DNA of 64,000 nucleotides, taken from assembly GCF_010723575.1 (NCBI RefSeq), contig NZ_BLKZ01000001.1:1302001-1366000 (forward strand). Reading direction: 5' to 3'. Positions 7,859 to 16,456 of the stretch are shown piece by piece. This stretch comes from Mycobacterium bourgelatii. GTDB lineage: Bacteria; Actinomycetota; Actinomycetes; Mycobacteriales; Mycobacteriaceae. Under the pieces are notes generated by a model. The model was not told the origin of the DNA and did no database searches. It saw only the letters and a program-made list of their open reading frames with translations. Position 1 is the stretch's first letter. The number at the start of each line of letters is the position of its first letter. The translations under genes were made by a program, and so were the position numbers.

Positions 7859-8835
7859 GGGACCAATCCTTTTTCGAGTTGTAGGACTTCGGACAGCGCT
7901 CGGCGCGGTGTCGGCGGGGACGGATTGTCGAATGGCGGGGCGACGCCCACGCGGACCAAGACTTGCGGTTCGCCGCGGTGGTCAATCAACTCACGCACGA
8001 TGTCGCGGCTTTCGTTCGCTTCGACGAGATGGGTCAACGTACAGGTTGCCATGCCGGCCAGGGTGCACTCCAGCAGCACGCTCGACAGCATCTCGCCGCA
8101 CCGCAATGCGTCAAGTGGGGTGTCCGCAGGGGTAGACAGGACAAGGATTTTGGCCCAGTCGGCACTCACTTGAGGTCGGTGGTCCCGGTAGTTCCGACTC
8201 GGGAAGTCCCGGGCCAGGTCGACCCGTAGGCGGTCGGAAGGCGATGCGAGGGCACTCGGCGGGATGCCGTCTGACAGCGTGAAAGGCGAAGTCCACCAGG
8301 CGAGTTCGTCATGATACGTCCAGTCGTCGCGGCGGAGTTCTTCGCTCAGTTCGGACGCCTCGACCAGACGCGGACGATGGTCGTCGTCCAGCACATCCAG
8401 CATGGCGATGCCCTCGTCGACGGTGCCGCGCAGGGCCGATTCGAACGCTTCCCAGTAGGTGGGGCAGTCGAACGCAAGACGATCCGTTCGTCGCTGCAGT
8501 ATCGCCTCCGCCCGATTCTGCTCCGCCACCGTGACCCGTCGGAACGGTCTGAAATCGATTGCGGCCAAATGGTCGGGGTTTTTGGGGTAGGGGAAGCGGA
8601 CGATATTGGCTTGCCACCCTGAGGCTGCCATCGCGACCCGAAAATGGTCCAGCACGGCGCCGCAGCTGATGATGGCTTGGCGCCCCGAAGGGTCGGTGGC
8701 CGGCACGACACGATGGCGGTCGAGGTACAGGTGGATTACATCGTCCTCAACCAGCCATCGCCAGGGTTGGGTGTTGTGTACCGACGGAGCTCGGCAGGCC
8801 AGCCGTACCGCTTGTTTGACAACCTCTAACTCCAC
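7855..8835 (-). CDS. Acg-family nitroreductase-like protein, Rv3127 type
   Basis: The protein has 326 residues, with the family signature RLACRAPSVHNTQPWRWLVEDD at its very start, ILQRRTDRLAFDCPTYWE centrally, and LRCGEMLSSVLLECTLAGMATCTLTHLVE near the C terminus. It is an orthologue of the DosR-regulated Rv3127. The frame extends to an ATG at 8940, but a DosR box (8869-8888) lies inside that extension. A GTG at 8835 is preceded by TAGCGT at -13 to -8 with the box centred at about -43, so a leaderless GTG start is chosen. That start also fits the short Rv3127 N terminus. Its stop overlaps the PNPOx gene start. Confidence 0.88.
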   Translation of the reverse strand: MELEVVKQAVRLACRAPSVHNTQPWRWLVEDDVIHLYLDRHRVVPATDPSGRQAIISCGAVLDHFRVAMAASGWQANIVRFPYPKNPDHLAAIDFRPFRRVTVAEQNRAEAILQRRTDRLAFDCPTYWEAFESALRGTVDEGIAMLDVLDDDHRPRLVEASELSEELRRDDWTYHDELAWWTSPFTLSDGIPPSALASPSDRLRVDLARDFPSRNYRDHRPQVSADWAKILVLSTPADTPLDALRCGEMLSSVLLECTLAGMATCTLTHLVEANESRDIVRELIDHRGEPQVLVRVGVAPPFDNPSPPTPRRALSEVLQLEKGLVP

Positions 8836-8842
8836 GGAACTG

Positions 8843-8888
8843 ACGCTACGACCATCGGTGAGGGCCTGATAGGGACCTTGGTCCCGAG
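8843..8888 (-). promoter_or_regulatory. DosR box and -10 element of the Rv3127-like operon
   Basis: The core GGGACC-TT-GGTCCC at 8872-8885 is a perfect palindrome inside a 20-mer spanning 8869-8888. On the minus strand TAGCGT (8843-8848) ends eight bases before the GTG at 8835. Box centre to start is about 43 bases, the expected distance for a DosR site overlapping the -35 region. This is the cleanest DosR promoter in the window. Confidence 0.8.
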
Positions 8889-9038
8889 GGGTAATACCTT
8901 GTGTCACCGCAATTTCAGCGATCGCTGACTGACGAAACATGCGGCGGCCTTTCGGCCGCTCGACGGCCGCGTTCGCGGTGCTGAAAATGCTGAGTCTTTG
9001 TTGATGTGACGAGGACGAATGTCTGGCATCCTGAACGC

Positions 9039-9239
9039 ATGGCCAAGGAAATCGATCGGGTCCGGACGACGAGTGCGCTCGAGGTGGTTAGGCAGCACCC
9101 GCTCTTGGTGCTCTTCGCGTTGTCGCCGGCGTTCGCCGGACTAGCTCTCATCTGGTGGCTCGCGGGCACGGGATGGGCCATCGTCACCCTGTTGGTCTTG
9201 CTGGTCGCCGGCGGGGCGTTCGTCGTCCTCAAGCGCTGA
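9039..9239 (+). CDS. Small membrane protein, function unknown
   Basis: The protein has 66 residues: a basic N terminus (MAKEIDRVRTTSALEVVRQHP), two adjacent hydrophobic segments (LLVLFALSPAFAGLALIWWLA and WAIVTLLVLLVAGGAFVVL) and a KR end. The ATG at 9039 is preferred to one 11 codons earlier because the hydrophobic hairpin then begins at a normal distance. The stop is six bases before the agpS start, so the two are probably co-transcribed. I do not recognise a family. Confidence 0.6.
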   Translation: MAKEIDRVRTTSALEVVRQHPLLVLFALSPAFAGLALIWWLAGTGWAIVTLLVLLVAGGAFVVLKR

Positions 9240-9244
9240 CGGCA

Positions 9245-10831
9245 GTGCGCTCCTGGTGGGGTTGGGGCACAGTCGAGGACGCGCTCTCCCCGCGAGAGAC
9301 ACGCGACCTCGAGGCGCGGGTCTCCTCGATGTTGCCCGGGCACGATCTGACCGATCATCGCCCGCCTGACCCGAACGAGCTCGGGCTGCCGCCGCCGCGC
9401 GTCACCGCGCCGCGATCTCTCGGTGCGATCTGCTCGGATCACCCCGTTGACCGGGCCGGCCACGCCCGCGGCAAGGCATTCCGTGACGTCGCGCGCAACC
9501 TGCAGGGCCGTCTCGACCATGTTCCCGATCTGATTCTGCGTCCGCGCCGTGAGCAGGACGTGGTCGACGTGCTCGATTGGTGTACGCGCGAAGGCATCGC
9601 AGTGATCCCCTATGGCGGTGGTAGCTCGGTGGTCGGGGGAGTGGAGCCAAGGTTCGACCATCCGGCCGTCACGGTGGACGTCTCCGTCATGAGCTCGGTC
9701 ATGGAGGTCGACCGGATCAGCCGCGCCGCACGCATCCAGGCCGGGGCGCTGGGGCCGTGGATCGAGCAACAGCTGCGCAAACACGATCTGACGTTGCGCC
9801 ACTTTCCGCAGTCCTTCGGTTTCTCCAGCCTCGGTGGGTGGCTGGCCACCCGCGCCGGCGGTCATTTCGCCACCCTGTATACGCACATCGACGACCTGAC
9901 CGAATCAATGCGGGTTGTCACTCCCGCCGGTATCAGCGAGTCGCGGCGGCTGCCGGGTTCCGGGGCGGGGCCGTCCTCCGACCGGTTGTTCCTCGGTTCG
10001 GAGGGCGCGCTGGGCATCATCACCGAGGCGTGGATGCGGTTGCAGGAACGGCCGCGGTGGCAGGTCACGGCCTCGGTTGCCTTCGACGACTGGGCCGCCG
10101 CCGTTGCGGCCACCCGCACCATCGCCCAAGCCGGGCTGTTTCCGGCGAACTGCCGACTGCTGGACCCCGCAGAGGCGTTCCTCAACGCCGGAACCCCTGT
10201 CGCGGGCGGTTTGTTGGTCCTCGCGTTCGAGTCGGCCGACCACCCGATCGACCCCTGGCTGGACCGGGCCGTGCAGATCGCCGTCGATCACCGCGGCACG
10301 GTCGTCTCCCGACGCAGCCGTGAGGCCGAAAAGGGAAGTGAGTCAACAGAGGACGCTTCAGCCACCTGGCGTGCGGCCTTCTTGCGGATGCCGTATCAAC
10401 GAGATGCCTTGGCCCGCCGGGGCGTTATCGCCGAGACCTTCGAAACCGCTTGCACCTGGACCGGATTCGACGCACTGCATGCCGCCGTGACCGACGCCGC
10501 CCGCACGGCGATAAAGAGTGTCTGCGGCACCGGGGTGGTGACCTGCCGGTTCACCCATGTCTATCCCGACGGGCCGGCCCCGTACTACGGCATCTATGCG
10601 GGCGGACGGTGGGGCTCCCTCGACGCGCAGTGGGACGAGATCAAGGCCGCCGTGTCCGAGGCGATCAGCGCGACCGGCGGCACCATCACCCACCATCACG
10701 CGGTCGGCCGCGACCACCGCCCGTGGTACGACCGGCAGCGCCCCGATCCGTTCGCCGCGGCGCTGCGCGCGACGAAGGCAGCGCTGGATCCGGCGGGGAT
10801 CCTCAATCCAGGGGTGCTGCTCGATCCGTGA
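9245..10831 (+). CDS. agpS: FAD-binding oxidase, alkyldihydroxyacetonephosphate synthase type
   Basis: This 528-residue orthologue of Rv3107c has the PCMH-type FAD domain with LILRPRREQDVVDVLDWC, VIPYGGGSSVVGG, IQAGALGPWIEQQL and FGFSSLGGWLATRAGG. The FAD-linked oxidase C-terminal domain has CRFTHVYPDGPAPYYGIYAGG, a His-rich ITHHHAVGRDHRPW and the ending ALDPAGILNPGVLLDP. The name implies exchange of an acyl for an alkyl group on DHAP in ether-lipid synthesis. That reaction is not proven for mycobacteria, and a D-lactate/glycolate-type FAD oxidase remains possible. The GTG start at 9245 is chosen because the earlier frame overlaps the small membrane gene. It abuts the convergent fprA stop. 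Confidence 0.88.
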   Translation: MRSWWGWGTVEDALSPRETRDLEARVSSMLPGHDLTDHRPPDPNELGLPPPRVTAPRSLGAICSDHPVDRAGHARGKAFRDVARNLQGRLDHVPDLILRPRREQDVVDVLDWCTREGIAVIPYGGGSSVVGGVEPRFDHPAVTVDVSVMSSVMEVDRISRAARIQAGALGPWIEQQLRKHDLTLRHFPQSFGFSSLGGWLATRAGGHFATLYTHIDDLTESMRVVTPAGISESRRLPGSGAGPSSDRLFLGSEGALGIITEAWMRLQERPRWQVTASVAFDDWAAAVAATRTIAQAGLFPANCRLLDPAEAFLNAGTPVAGGLLVLAFESADHPIDPWLDRAVQIAVDHRGTVVSRRSREAEKGSESTEDASATWRAAFLRMPYQRDALARRGVIAETFETACTWTGFDALHAAVTDAARTAIKSVCGTGVVTCRFTHVYPDGPAPYYGIYAGGRWGSLDAQWDEIKAAVSEAISATGGTITHHHAVGRDHRPWYDRQRPDPFAAALRATKAALDPAGILNPGVLLDP

Positions 10832-12193
10832 TCAGCCGTGCCCGATGCGCAGCAGTTCCGCGATGTTCGGCAGCTTGATGCGAGGCCGCCCGTGCGGCTC
10901 ACCGGCGGACCGTTCGTACTCGTCGATGGCCTGCCAGTGCGCGTTGGTGACCAGCTTCGGCTGACGGGACGCCAGCCACTCGGCCAACCGGTCGCGGTGG
11001 TCGTCGGGGAAATCCGCGCGATCACCCGATCCGGCCAGATCGCGAAGCAAGGTGTCGACGGTGTCCTGGGAGTCCTTTTTGTTGGTGCCGATGACGCCCG
11101 TCGGGCCCCGTTTGATCCAGCCGACCACGTACTCGTTGCGGCTGCCGTCCACTCGGCCGTCGGTGTTGGGAATGATCCCGCGCTTTTCGTCGAACGGCAG
11201 GCCGGGAGTTGGGACACCGCGGTAGCCCACTGAGCGCACCACCAGTTGAGCGGGCAATTCCTCGCGCTCGCCGGTGTCCTTGGCCGACACCCAACCATCG
11301 GCGTTGGTGACCAGCTCGTTGCGGCCCAGCACGATCGACTCGACCTTGCCGTCGCCCTTGATCTCGATAGGGGAGGTCAGGAAGCGGAACACGATGCGGC
11401 GGTGGCCCGGCCGGGGAGCCTTTTCGGCGTAGCCGCGCAGCACCTTGATATTCAGGTTGGTGACTTTGCCCGCCGCCTCTGCCTCTTCGTCCGTGATGCC
11501 GGCCAGCTGGGCCGGATCGACGATCACGTCGACGTTTTCCAGCTCGCCCAGCTCGCGCAACTCGAGCGTGGTGAACGCGGTCTGCAGCGGGCCGCGCCGG
11601 CCGATGATCACCACCTCTTCCACGCCGCAGGGCCGCAACGACTCCAGGGCGTGATCGGCGATGTCGGTCTGAGCCAGCACATCGGGGTCGGTGACCAGAA
11701 TCCGCGCCACGTCGATGGCCACGTTGCCATTGCCGACGACCACAGCTCGGGCGCCCGAAAGATTCGGTGTCTTGTCCTCGAAGTGGGGGTGTGCGTTGTA
11801 CCAGCCCACGAAGTCGACCGCCGAGATACTGCCGGGCAGGTCCTCGCCCGGAATGTTGAGCGCCTTGTCGGACTGGGCACCCACCGCGTAGACAACAGCG
11901 TCGTAGCGTTCGGCGAGTTCTCTGGCCCCGACGTGCTCGCCCACCAGCACGTTGCCGAAGAACCGGAACCGCGGGTCCGCACCGGTTTTCTCGAACGTCT
12001 TGCTGATCGACTTGATCTTGGGGTGATCGGGCGCGACGCCGGAGCGCACCAGTCCCCAGGGCGTGGGCAGCATCTCCAACATGTCGACGGCGACATCGAT
12101 CTCTTCGGAGGCGTCGGCTGCCTTCAACAAAGACGCCGCGGCGAAGAAGCCGGACGGGCCGGAGCCGACGATCGCAACATGATATGGGCGCAT
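10832..12193 (-). CDS. fprA: NADPH-ferredoxin reductase FprA
   Basis: This 453-residue protein is an orthologue of Rv3106 (456 residues) and resembles mitochondrial adrenodoxin reductase. The FAD-binding motif HVAIVGSGPSGFFAAASLLK opens the protein and is followed by LPTPWGLVRSGVAPDHPKIKSI. The NADP-binding region is ARAVVVGNGNVAIDVARIL with EVVIIGRRGPLQTAFTTLEL. The C-terminal VVGWIKRGPTGVIGTNKKD completes the FAD site. It passes electrons from NADPH to ferredoxins that feed P450s and other iron-sulphur enzymes. ATG at 12193 is clear from the fold, since the long upstream frame runs antisense to prfB. Confidence 0.95.
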   Translation of the reverse strand: MRPYHVAIVGSGPSGFFAAASLLKAADASEEIDVAVDMLEMLPTPWGLVRSGVAPDHPKIKSISKTFEKTGADPRFRFFGNVLVGEHVGARELAERYDAVVYAVGAQSDKALNIPGEDLPGSISAVDFVGWYNAHPHFEDKTPNLSGARAVVVGNGNVAIDVARILVTDPDVLAQTDIADHALESLRPCGVEEVVIIGRRGPLQTAFTTLELRELGELENVDVIVDPAQLAGITDEEAEAAGKVTNLNIKVLRGYAEKAPRPGHRRIVFRFLTSPIEIKGDGKVESIVLGRNELVTNADGWVSAKDTGEREELPAQLVVRSVGYRGVPTPGLPFDEKRGIIPNTDGRVDGSRNEYVVGWIKRGPTGVIGTNKKDSQDTVDTLLRDLAGSGDRADFPDDHRDRLAEWLASRQPKLVTNAHWQAIDEYERSAGEPHGRPRIKLPNIAELLRIGHG

Positions 12194-12316
12194 GGTCGAG
12201 CCTTCTGTTGTTTCCGGCTGTGACGCATGAGGGCTGGCATGCGGGCTGGGCGTCACAGGCACGCGGTGCACTGGGTCATCTGATGCTAGTCGGTGCTGCC
12301 GGTAACGTTGTTCGCT

Positions 12317-13435
12317 GTGGAACCTGACCGGCAAGCCGACATCGCAGCACTTGACTCCACCCTTACCACGGTGGAGCGGGTGCTTGACGTGGACGGTCTG
12401 AAGAGCCGGATCGAGAAGCTCGAGCACGAGGCATCCGACCCCCACCTGTGGGACGACCAGTCCCGCGCGCAGAAGGTGACCAGCGAGCTGTCGCACGCTC
12501 AGGGCGAGTTGCGTCGCGTTGAGGAGTTGCGGCGCCGCCTGGACGATCTGCCCGTCCTGTACGAGCTCGCCTCGGAAGAAGAGGGCGCTGCGGCCGCCGA
12601 GGCCCTGGCGGAGGCCGACGCCGAGCTCAAGGCGCTGCGGGCCGATATTGAGGCCGCCGAAGTTCGGACCCTGTTGTCGGGCGAGTACGACGAACGTGAG
12701 GCGTTGGTCACCATCCGCTCCGGTGCCGGCGGGGTGGATGCGGCCGACTGGGCCGAGATGTTGATGCGGATGTACATCCGGTGGGCCGAGCAACACAAGT
12801 ACCCCGTCGAGGTGTTCGACACGTCCTACGCCGAGGAAGCCGGCATCAAGAGCACCACTTTCGCCGTGCACGCCCCCTTCGCCTACGGCACCTTGTCGGT
12901 CGAGCAGGGCACTCACCGCCTGGTGCGGATCAGCCCGTTCGACAACCAGAGCCGGCGCCAGACCTCCTTCGCCGAAGTCGAGGTTCTGCCTGTGGTGGAA
13001 ACCACAGACCACATCGACATCCCAGAGGGCGATATACGCGTTGACGTGTACCGATCCAGCGGCCCAGGCGGCCAGTCGGTGAACACCACCGACTCCGCGG
13101 TTCGTTTAACACACATCCCAACGGGTATTGTCGTCACTTGTCAGAACGAAAAGTCGCAGTTACAGAACAAAGTGGCGGCGATGCGGGTTCTGCAGGCAAA
13201 GTTGTTGGAGCGCAAGCGTTTAGAAGAACGTGCCGAGCTGGACGCCCTGAAGGGCGAAGGCGGCAGTTCTTGGGGCAATCAGATGCGCTCATACGTGCTG
13301 CACCCCTATCAGATGGTCAAAGATCTGCGCACCGAGTACGAGGTGGGCAATCCGGCCGCCGTCCTGGACGGAGACATCGACGGGTTCCTGGAAGCGGGAA
13401 TTCGATGGCGCAATCGAAAAGATGACGACGACTAA
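12317..13435 (+). CDS. prfB: Peptide chain release factor 2
   Basis: This 372-residue class I release factor has the stop-codon-recognising SPF tripeptide in RLVRISPFDNQSRR, specific for UGA/UAA, and the peptidyl-hydrolysis GGQ motif in SSGPGGQSVNTTDSAV. The N-terminal coiled-coil domain and IRSGAGGVDAADWAEML are also present. There is no in-frame TGA near the start, so the autoregulatory frameshift of E. coli prfB is absent. The GTG at 12317 gives the conserved MEPDRQADIAALD. It follows TAACGT at -14 to -9, so the message is probably leaderless; a GTG eight codons earlier is the alternative. It overlaps the next gene by 14 bases. Confidence 0.97.
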   Translation: MEPDRQADIAALDSTLTTVERVLDVDGLKSRIEKLEHEASDPHLWDDQSRAQKVTSELSHAQGELRRVEELRRRLDDLPVLYELASEEEGAAAAEALAEADAELKALRADIEAAEVRTLLSGEYDEREALVTIRSGAGGVDAADWAEMLMRMYIRWAEQHKYPVEVFDTSYAEEAGIKSTTFAVHAPFAYGTLSVEQGTHRLVRISPFDNQSRRQTSFAEVEVLPVVETTDHIDIPEGDIRVDVYRSSGPGGQSVNTTDSAVRLTHIPTGIVVTCQNEKSQLQNKVAAMRVLQAKLLERKRLEERAELDALKGEGGSSWGNQMRSYVLHPYQMVKDLRTEYEVGNPAAVLDGDIDGFLEAGIRWRNRKDDDD

Positions 13436-14402
13436 CACGACAATCCTCGCCGCGTCCATGAAACAGCGTTGGCACGATTTCTGGGGCGGCGAAATCGGTG
13501 AGTGGATCATCACCAGGGGTCTGCGGATCGTCATGCTGTTGATCGCGGCGGTCCTGGCGGCCCGTTTCGTCAACTATGTGGCGCACCGAGTGACGAGCAA
13601 GCTCGACGTCGGCTTCGCCGAAAGTGATGCACTGGTGCGCTCGGAGGCCACCAAACACCGCCAGGCGGTGGCCTCGGTGATCTCCTGGGTATCGATCGCG
13701 ATCATTTGCGTGGTCGTCGCGGTCCAGATCACCGAAGTCATGAACTTCTCGGTGGGCTCGCTGGTCGCACCGGCGGCCGTACTGGGTGCCGCGTTGGGCT
13801 TCGGTGCTCAGCGGGTGGTCCAGGACCTGCTGGGCGGCTTCTTCATCATCGTCGAGAAGCAGTACGGGTTCGGCGACCTGGTGGCGCTGACGGTCTCGGG
13901 TGTTTCCACCGAAGCGCGCGGCACGGTCGAGGACGTCACGCTGCGCGTGACCAAGCTGCGGTCCAGCGACGGGGAAGTGTTCACCATTCCCAACGGTTCG
14001 ATCGTGAAATCGGTCAATCTCTCCAAGGACTGGGCGCGCGCGGTGGTCGATATTCCGGTCTCCACGCATGTCGATTTGAACCGGGTCAACGAGGTTCTGC
14101 ATCAGGAGTGCGAACAGGCAATTGACGATCCGGTGCTGGGCGACCTGCTGCTGGACTCGCCCACCGTGATGGGGGTGGAGAGCATCCAGATCGACACCGT
14201 CACCCTGCGGTTGGTGGCCCGCACCCTGCCCGGCAAGCAGTTCGAGGCCGGCCGAAAGCTTCGTGTGCTCGTCATCCGGGCGCTCGCCCGAGCCGGCATC
14301 ATGACCGCCGCCGATGCGACCATCGGCGTTGTCGATGCCGGCGGTGTCAAGGATCCGCAGGCCACCCAGACCGAGACAACGGGTTCGGTGCAACAGCGAT
14401 GA
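13422..14402 (+). CDS. Small-conductance mechanosensitive channel (MscS family)
   Basis: This 326-residue protein corresponds to Rv3104c. A hydrophobic segment (GLRIVMLLIAAVLAARFVNYVA) and a second one (VASVISWVSIAIICVVVAVQI) precede the pore helix region FSVGSLVAPAAVLGAALGFGAQRVVQDLLGGFFIIVEKQY, which is the conserved MscS TM3. The cytoplasmic beta domain follows (GTVEDVTLRVTKLRSSDGEVFTIPNGSIV). It opens under membrane tension to relieve osmotic shock. The start overlaps prfB and its end overlaps the next gene by four bases, so all are in one transcript. Confidence 0.88.
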   Translation: MTTTNTTILAASMKQRWHDFWGGEIGEWIITRGLRIVMLLIAAVLAARFVNYVAHRVTSKLDVGFAESDALVRSEATKHRQAVASVISWVSIAIICVVVAVQITEVMNFSVGSLVAPAAVLGAALGFGAQRVVQDLLGGFFIIVEKQYGFGDLVALTVSGVSTEARGTVEDVTLRVTKLRSSDGEVFTIPNGSIVKSVNLSKDWARAVVDIPVSTHVDLNRVNEVLHQECEQAIDDPVLGDLLLDSPTVMGVESIQIDTVTLRLVARTLPGKQFEAGRKLRVLVIRALARAGIMTAADATIGVVDAGGVKDPQATQTETTGSVQQR

Positions 14403-14821
14403 AGTTTCGGATGTGGCCGAAACATTTGTTCGGCCAATTTCGCACGTCGACGCTGGTTCTGATCGTGGTGTTCCTGCTGACTTGGTGGACCTACGAAACC
14501 TACAAGCCGCAACCGGAAGCGAAGCCCTCCACGCCGCCCGCGCAGGTGGTTCCGCCGGGTTACGTGCCCGATCCGGACTACACATGGGTGCCGCGCACCC
14601 GGGTGGATCAGGCTCCGCCGAGCACGCCGCCGCCCACGACCACCACCACAACCGAGGAGCCGACGCCGAGCGAAGTGCCGACGACCACCACCACGACGAC
14701 CCCGCCGCCGTTCGCTCCGCCCACGCTGCCCTGTTTGGTGCCGGCGCTGTGTCCGCCATCGAGTTCGGTCCCGCCGCCGGGCCCGGGTCCGGCACCCCTG
14801 CCGGCCGTGCCGGGCCGTTGA
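14399..14821 (+). CDS. Proline/threonine-rich single-pass membrane protein, Rv3103c type
   Basis: The protein has 140 residues: a short basic N terminus, one hydrophobic segment (LVLIVVFLLTWWTYETY, about residues 19-35), then an extracellular tail of Pro and Thr runs (PPPTTTTTTEEPTP, PTTTTTTTPPP) and a Cys pair (LPCLVPALCPP). It is the conserved gene between mscS and ftsE in mycobacteria (Rv3103c). The position suggests a link with the FtsEX cell-wall hydrolase activator, but no function is known. The low-complexity tail probably spans the wall. Confidence 0.8.
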   Translation: MKFRMWPKHLFGQFRTSTLVLIVVFLLTWWTYETYKPQPEAKPSTPPAQVVPPGYVPDPDYTWVPRTRVDQAPPSTPPPTTTTTTEEPTPSEVPTTTTTTTPPPFAPPTLPCLVPALCPPSSSVPPPGPGPAPLPAVPGR

Positions 14822-14861
14822 TTTCGTCCGCCGGGGAAACCCCCGGCTACACTGGCGTGCC

Positions 14862-15557
14862 GTGATGATCACCCTGGAAAATGTCACCAAGCAGTACAAA
14901 TCGTCGGCGCGTCCGGCGCTCGACGACATCAACGTCGAAATCGACAAGGGTGAGTTCGTCTTCCTGATCGGCCCGTCGGGTTCCGGCAAGTCGACGTTCA
15001 TGCGGCTGCTGCTGGCCGCGGAGACGCCGACCAGCGGTGACGTCCGGGTTTCAAAGTTCCACGTCAACAAGCTGCGCGGGCGGAACGTCCCCAAACTGCG
15101 CCAGGTGATCGGCTGCGTTTTCCAGGACTTCCGGCTGCTGCAGCAAAAGACCGTCTACGAGAACGTCGCCTTCGCGTTGGAGGTCATCGGCAAGCGCGCC
15201 GAAGCGATCAACAAGGTGGTGCCCGAGGTGCTGGAAACGGTCGGCCTGTCCGGCAAGACCAACCGCCTTCCCCACGAGTTGTCGGGCGGTGAGCAGCAGC
15301 GGGTGGCGATCGCCCGCGCGTACGTCAACAGGCCTCTGGTCCTGTTGGCCGACGAGCCCACCGGCAACCTCGACCCAGATACCAGTAAGGACATCATGGA
15401 TTTGTTGGAGCGGATCAACCGGATCAGCGGGACCACGGTCCTGATGGCGACGCACGACCATCACATCGTGGACTCCATGCGCCAACGTGTGGTCGAGTTA
15501 TCCCTTGGCAGGCTGGTTCGCGACGAGCAGCGTGGCGTCTACGGAATGGATCGTTGA
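14862..15557 (+). CDS. ftsE: Cell division ATP-binding protein FtsE
   Basis: This 231-residue ABC ATPase has Walker A GPSGSGKST at about 39, the Q-loop in GCVFQDFRLL, signature LSGGEQQRVAIARA, Walker B LLADEPTGNLD and the H-loop in MATHDHHI. With FtsX it forms the complex that activates the peptidoglycan hydrolase RipC in mycobacteria. A TACACT hexamer at 14848-14853 lies 8 bases before the GTG at 14862, which is directly followed by ATG, so transcription probably starts at the GTG without a leader. The ftsX start codon follows its stop with no gap. Confidence 0.96.
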   Translation: MMITLENVTKQYKSSARPALDDINVEIDKGEFVFLIGPSGSGKSTFMRLLLAAETPTSGDVRVSKFHVNKLRGRNVPKLRQVIGCVFQDFRLLQQKTVYENVAFALEVIGKRAEAINKVVPEVLETVGLSGKTNRLPHELSGGEQQRVAIARAYVNRPLVLLADEPTGNLDPDTSKDIMDLLERINRISGTTVLMATHDHHIVDSMRQRVVELSLGRLVRDEQRGVYGMDR

Positions 15558-16454
15558 GTGCGCTTCGGATTCCTGCTCAACGAGGTCCTTACTGGCTTTC
15601 GTCGCAACGTCACCATGACCATTGCGATGATCTTGACGACCGCCATCTCCATCGGCCTGTTTGGTGGTGGCCTGTTGGTGGTCCGATTGGCCGACAACTC
15701 GAGGGCCATTTACCTCGACCGTGTCGAGACCCAGGTCTTTCTCACCGAGGACATCTCCGCCAACGACCCCAACTGTTCGGGGGAGTTGTGCAAGGCGCTG
15801 CGCAACAAGATTGAAGCGCGCAGCGAAGTCAAGTCGGTGCGGTTCGTCAACCAGGAAACCGCGTACACGGATGCGATGAAGAAGTTCCCGGAGTACCGGG
15901 AGCTCGCCGTCAAGGACTCCTTCCCGGCGTCGTTCATCGTCAAGCTGAACAACCCCGACCAGCACCCGGAATTCGCCGCGGCGATGGAAGGGCAGCCCGG
16001 GGTGCGCAGCACCTTCAACCAGAAGCAAGCGATCGACCGGCTGTTTTCCATCCTGGACGGGTTGCGCAACGCGGCGTTCGCCGTGGCGCTGGTCCAGGCC
16101 ATCGGCACGATCCTGTTGATCGTCAACATGGTCCAGGTCGCGGCCTACACGAGGCGCACCGAAATCGGCATCATGCGACTCGTCGGCGCCAGCCGTTGGT
16201 ACACGCAGCTGCCCTTCCTGGTTGAGGCGATCGTCGCCGCGCTGATCGGCGTAGTCCTCGCCATCGTCGGTCTGATCGCCGTGCGGGCGTGGTTTTTGGA
16301 GGGTGCGCTGGACCGGTTCTACCGCGCCCACTTGATCGCCAAGGTCGATAACGCCGACATCTTGTACTACATCTCGCCCATTTTGCTGCTACTGGGCTTA
16401 TCGATGGCGGGGCTGACGGCGTATGTGACGTTGCGCCTCTACGTACGGCGGTAG
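15558..16454 (+). CDS. ftsX: Cell division protein FtsX
   Basis: This 298-residue membrane subunit of FtsEX starts with GTG directly after the ftsE TGA. TM1 is at about residues 20-45 (VTMTIAMILTTAISIGLFGGGLLVV). A large extracellular domain (about 50-165) with a Cys pair (DPNCSGELCKAL) follows and is the part that contacts the hydrolase RipC. Three more membrane segments follow, including ALVQAIGTILLIVNMVQVA and LVEAIVAALIGVVLAIVGLI. It couples FtsE ATP hydrolysis to wall hydrolysis at the septum. Confidence 0.95.
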   Translation: MRFGFLLNEVLTGFRRNVTMTIAMILTTAISIGLFGGGLLVVRLADNSRAIYLDRVETQVFLTEDISANDPNCSGELCKALRNKIEARSEVKSVRFVNQETAYTDAMKKFPEYRELAVKDSFPASFIVKLNNPDQHPEFAAAMEGQPGVRSTFNQKQAIDRLFSILDGLRNAAFAVALVQAIGTILLIVNMVQVAAYTRRTEIGIMRLVGASRWYTQLPFLVEAIVAALIGVVLAIVGLIAVRAWFLEGALDRFYRAHLIAKVDNADILYYISPILLLLGLSMAGLTAYVTLRLYVRR

Positions 16455-16456
16455 CA

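Noticed and set aside
13317..14795. Minus-strand open frame of 492 codons
   Set aside because: It runs opposite mscS and the proline-rich membrane gene, which have clear homology; the antisense translation has none.
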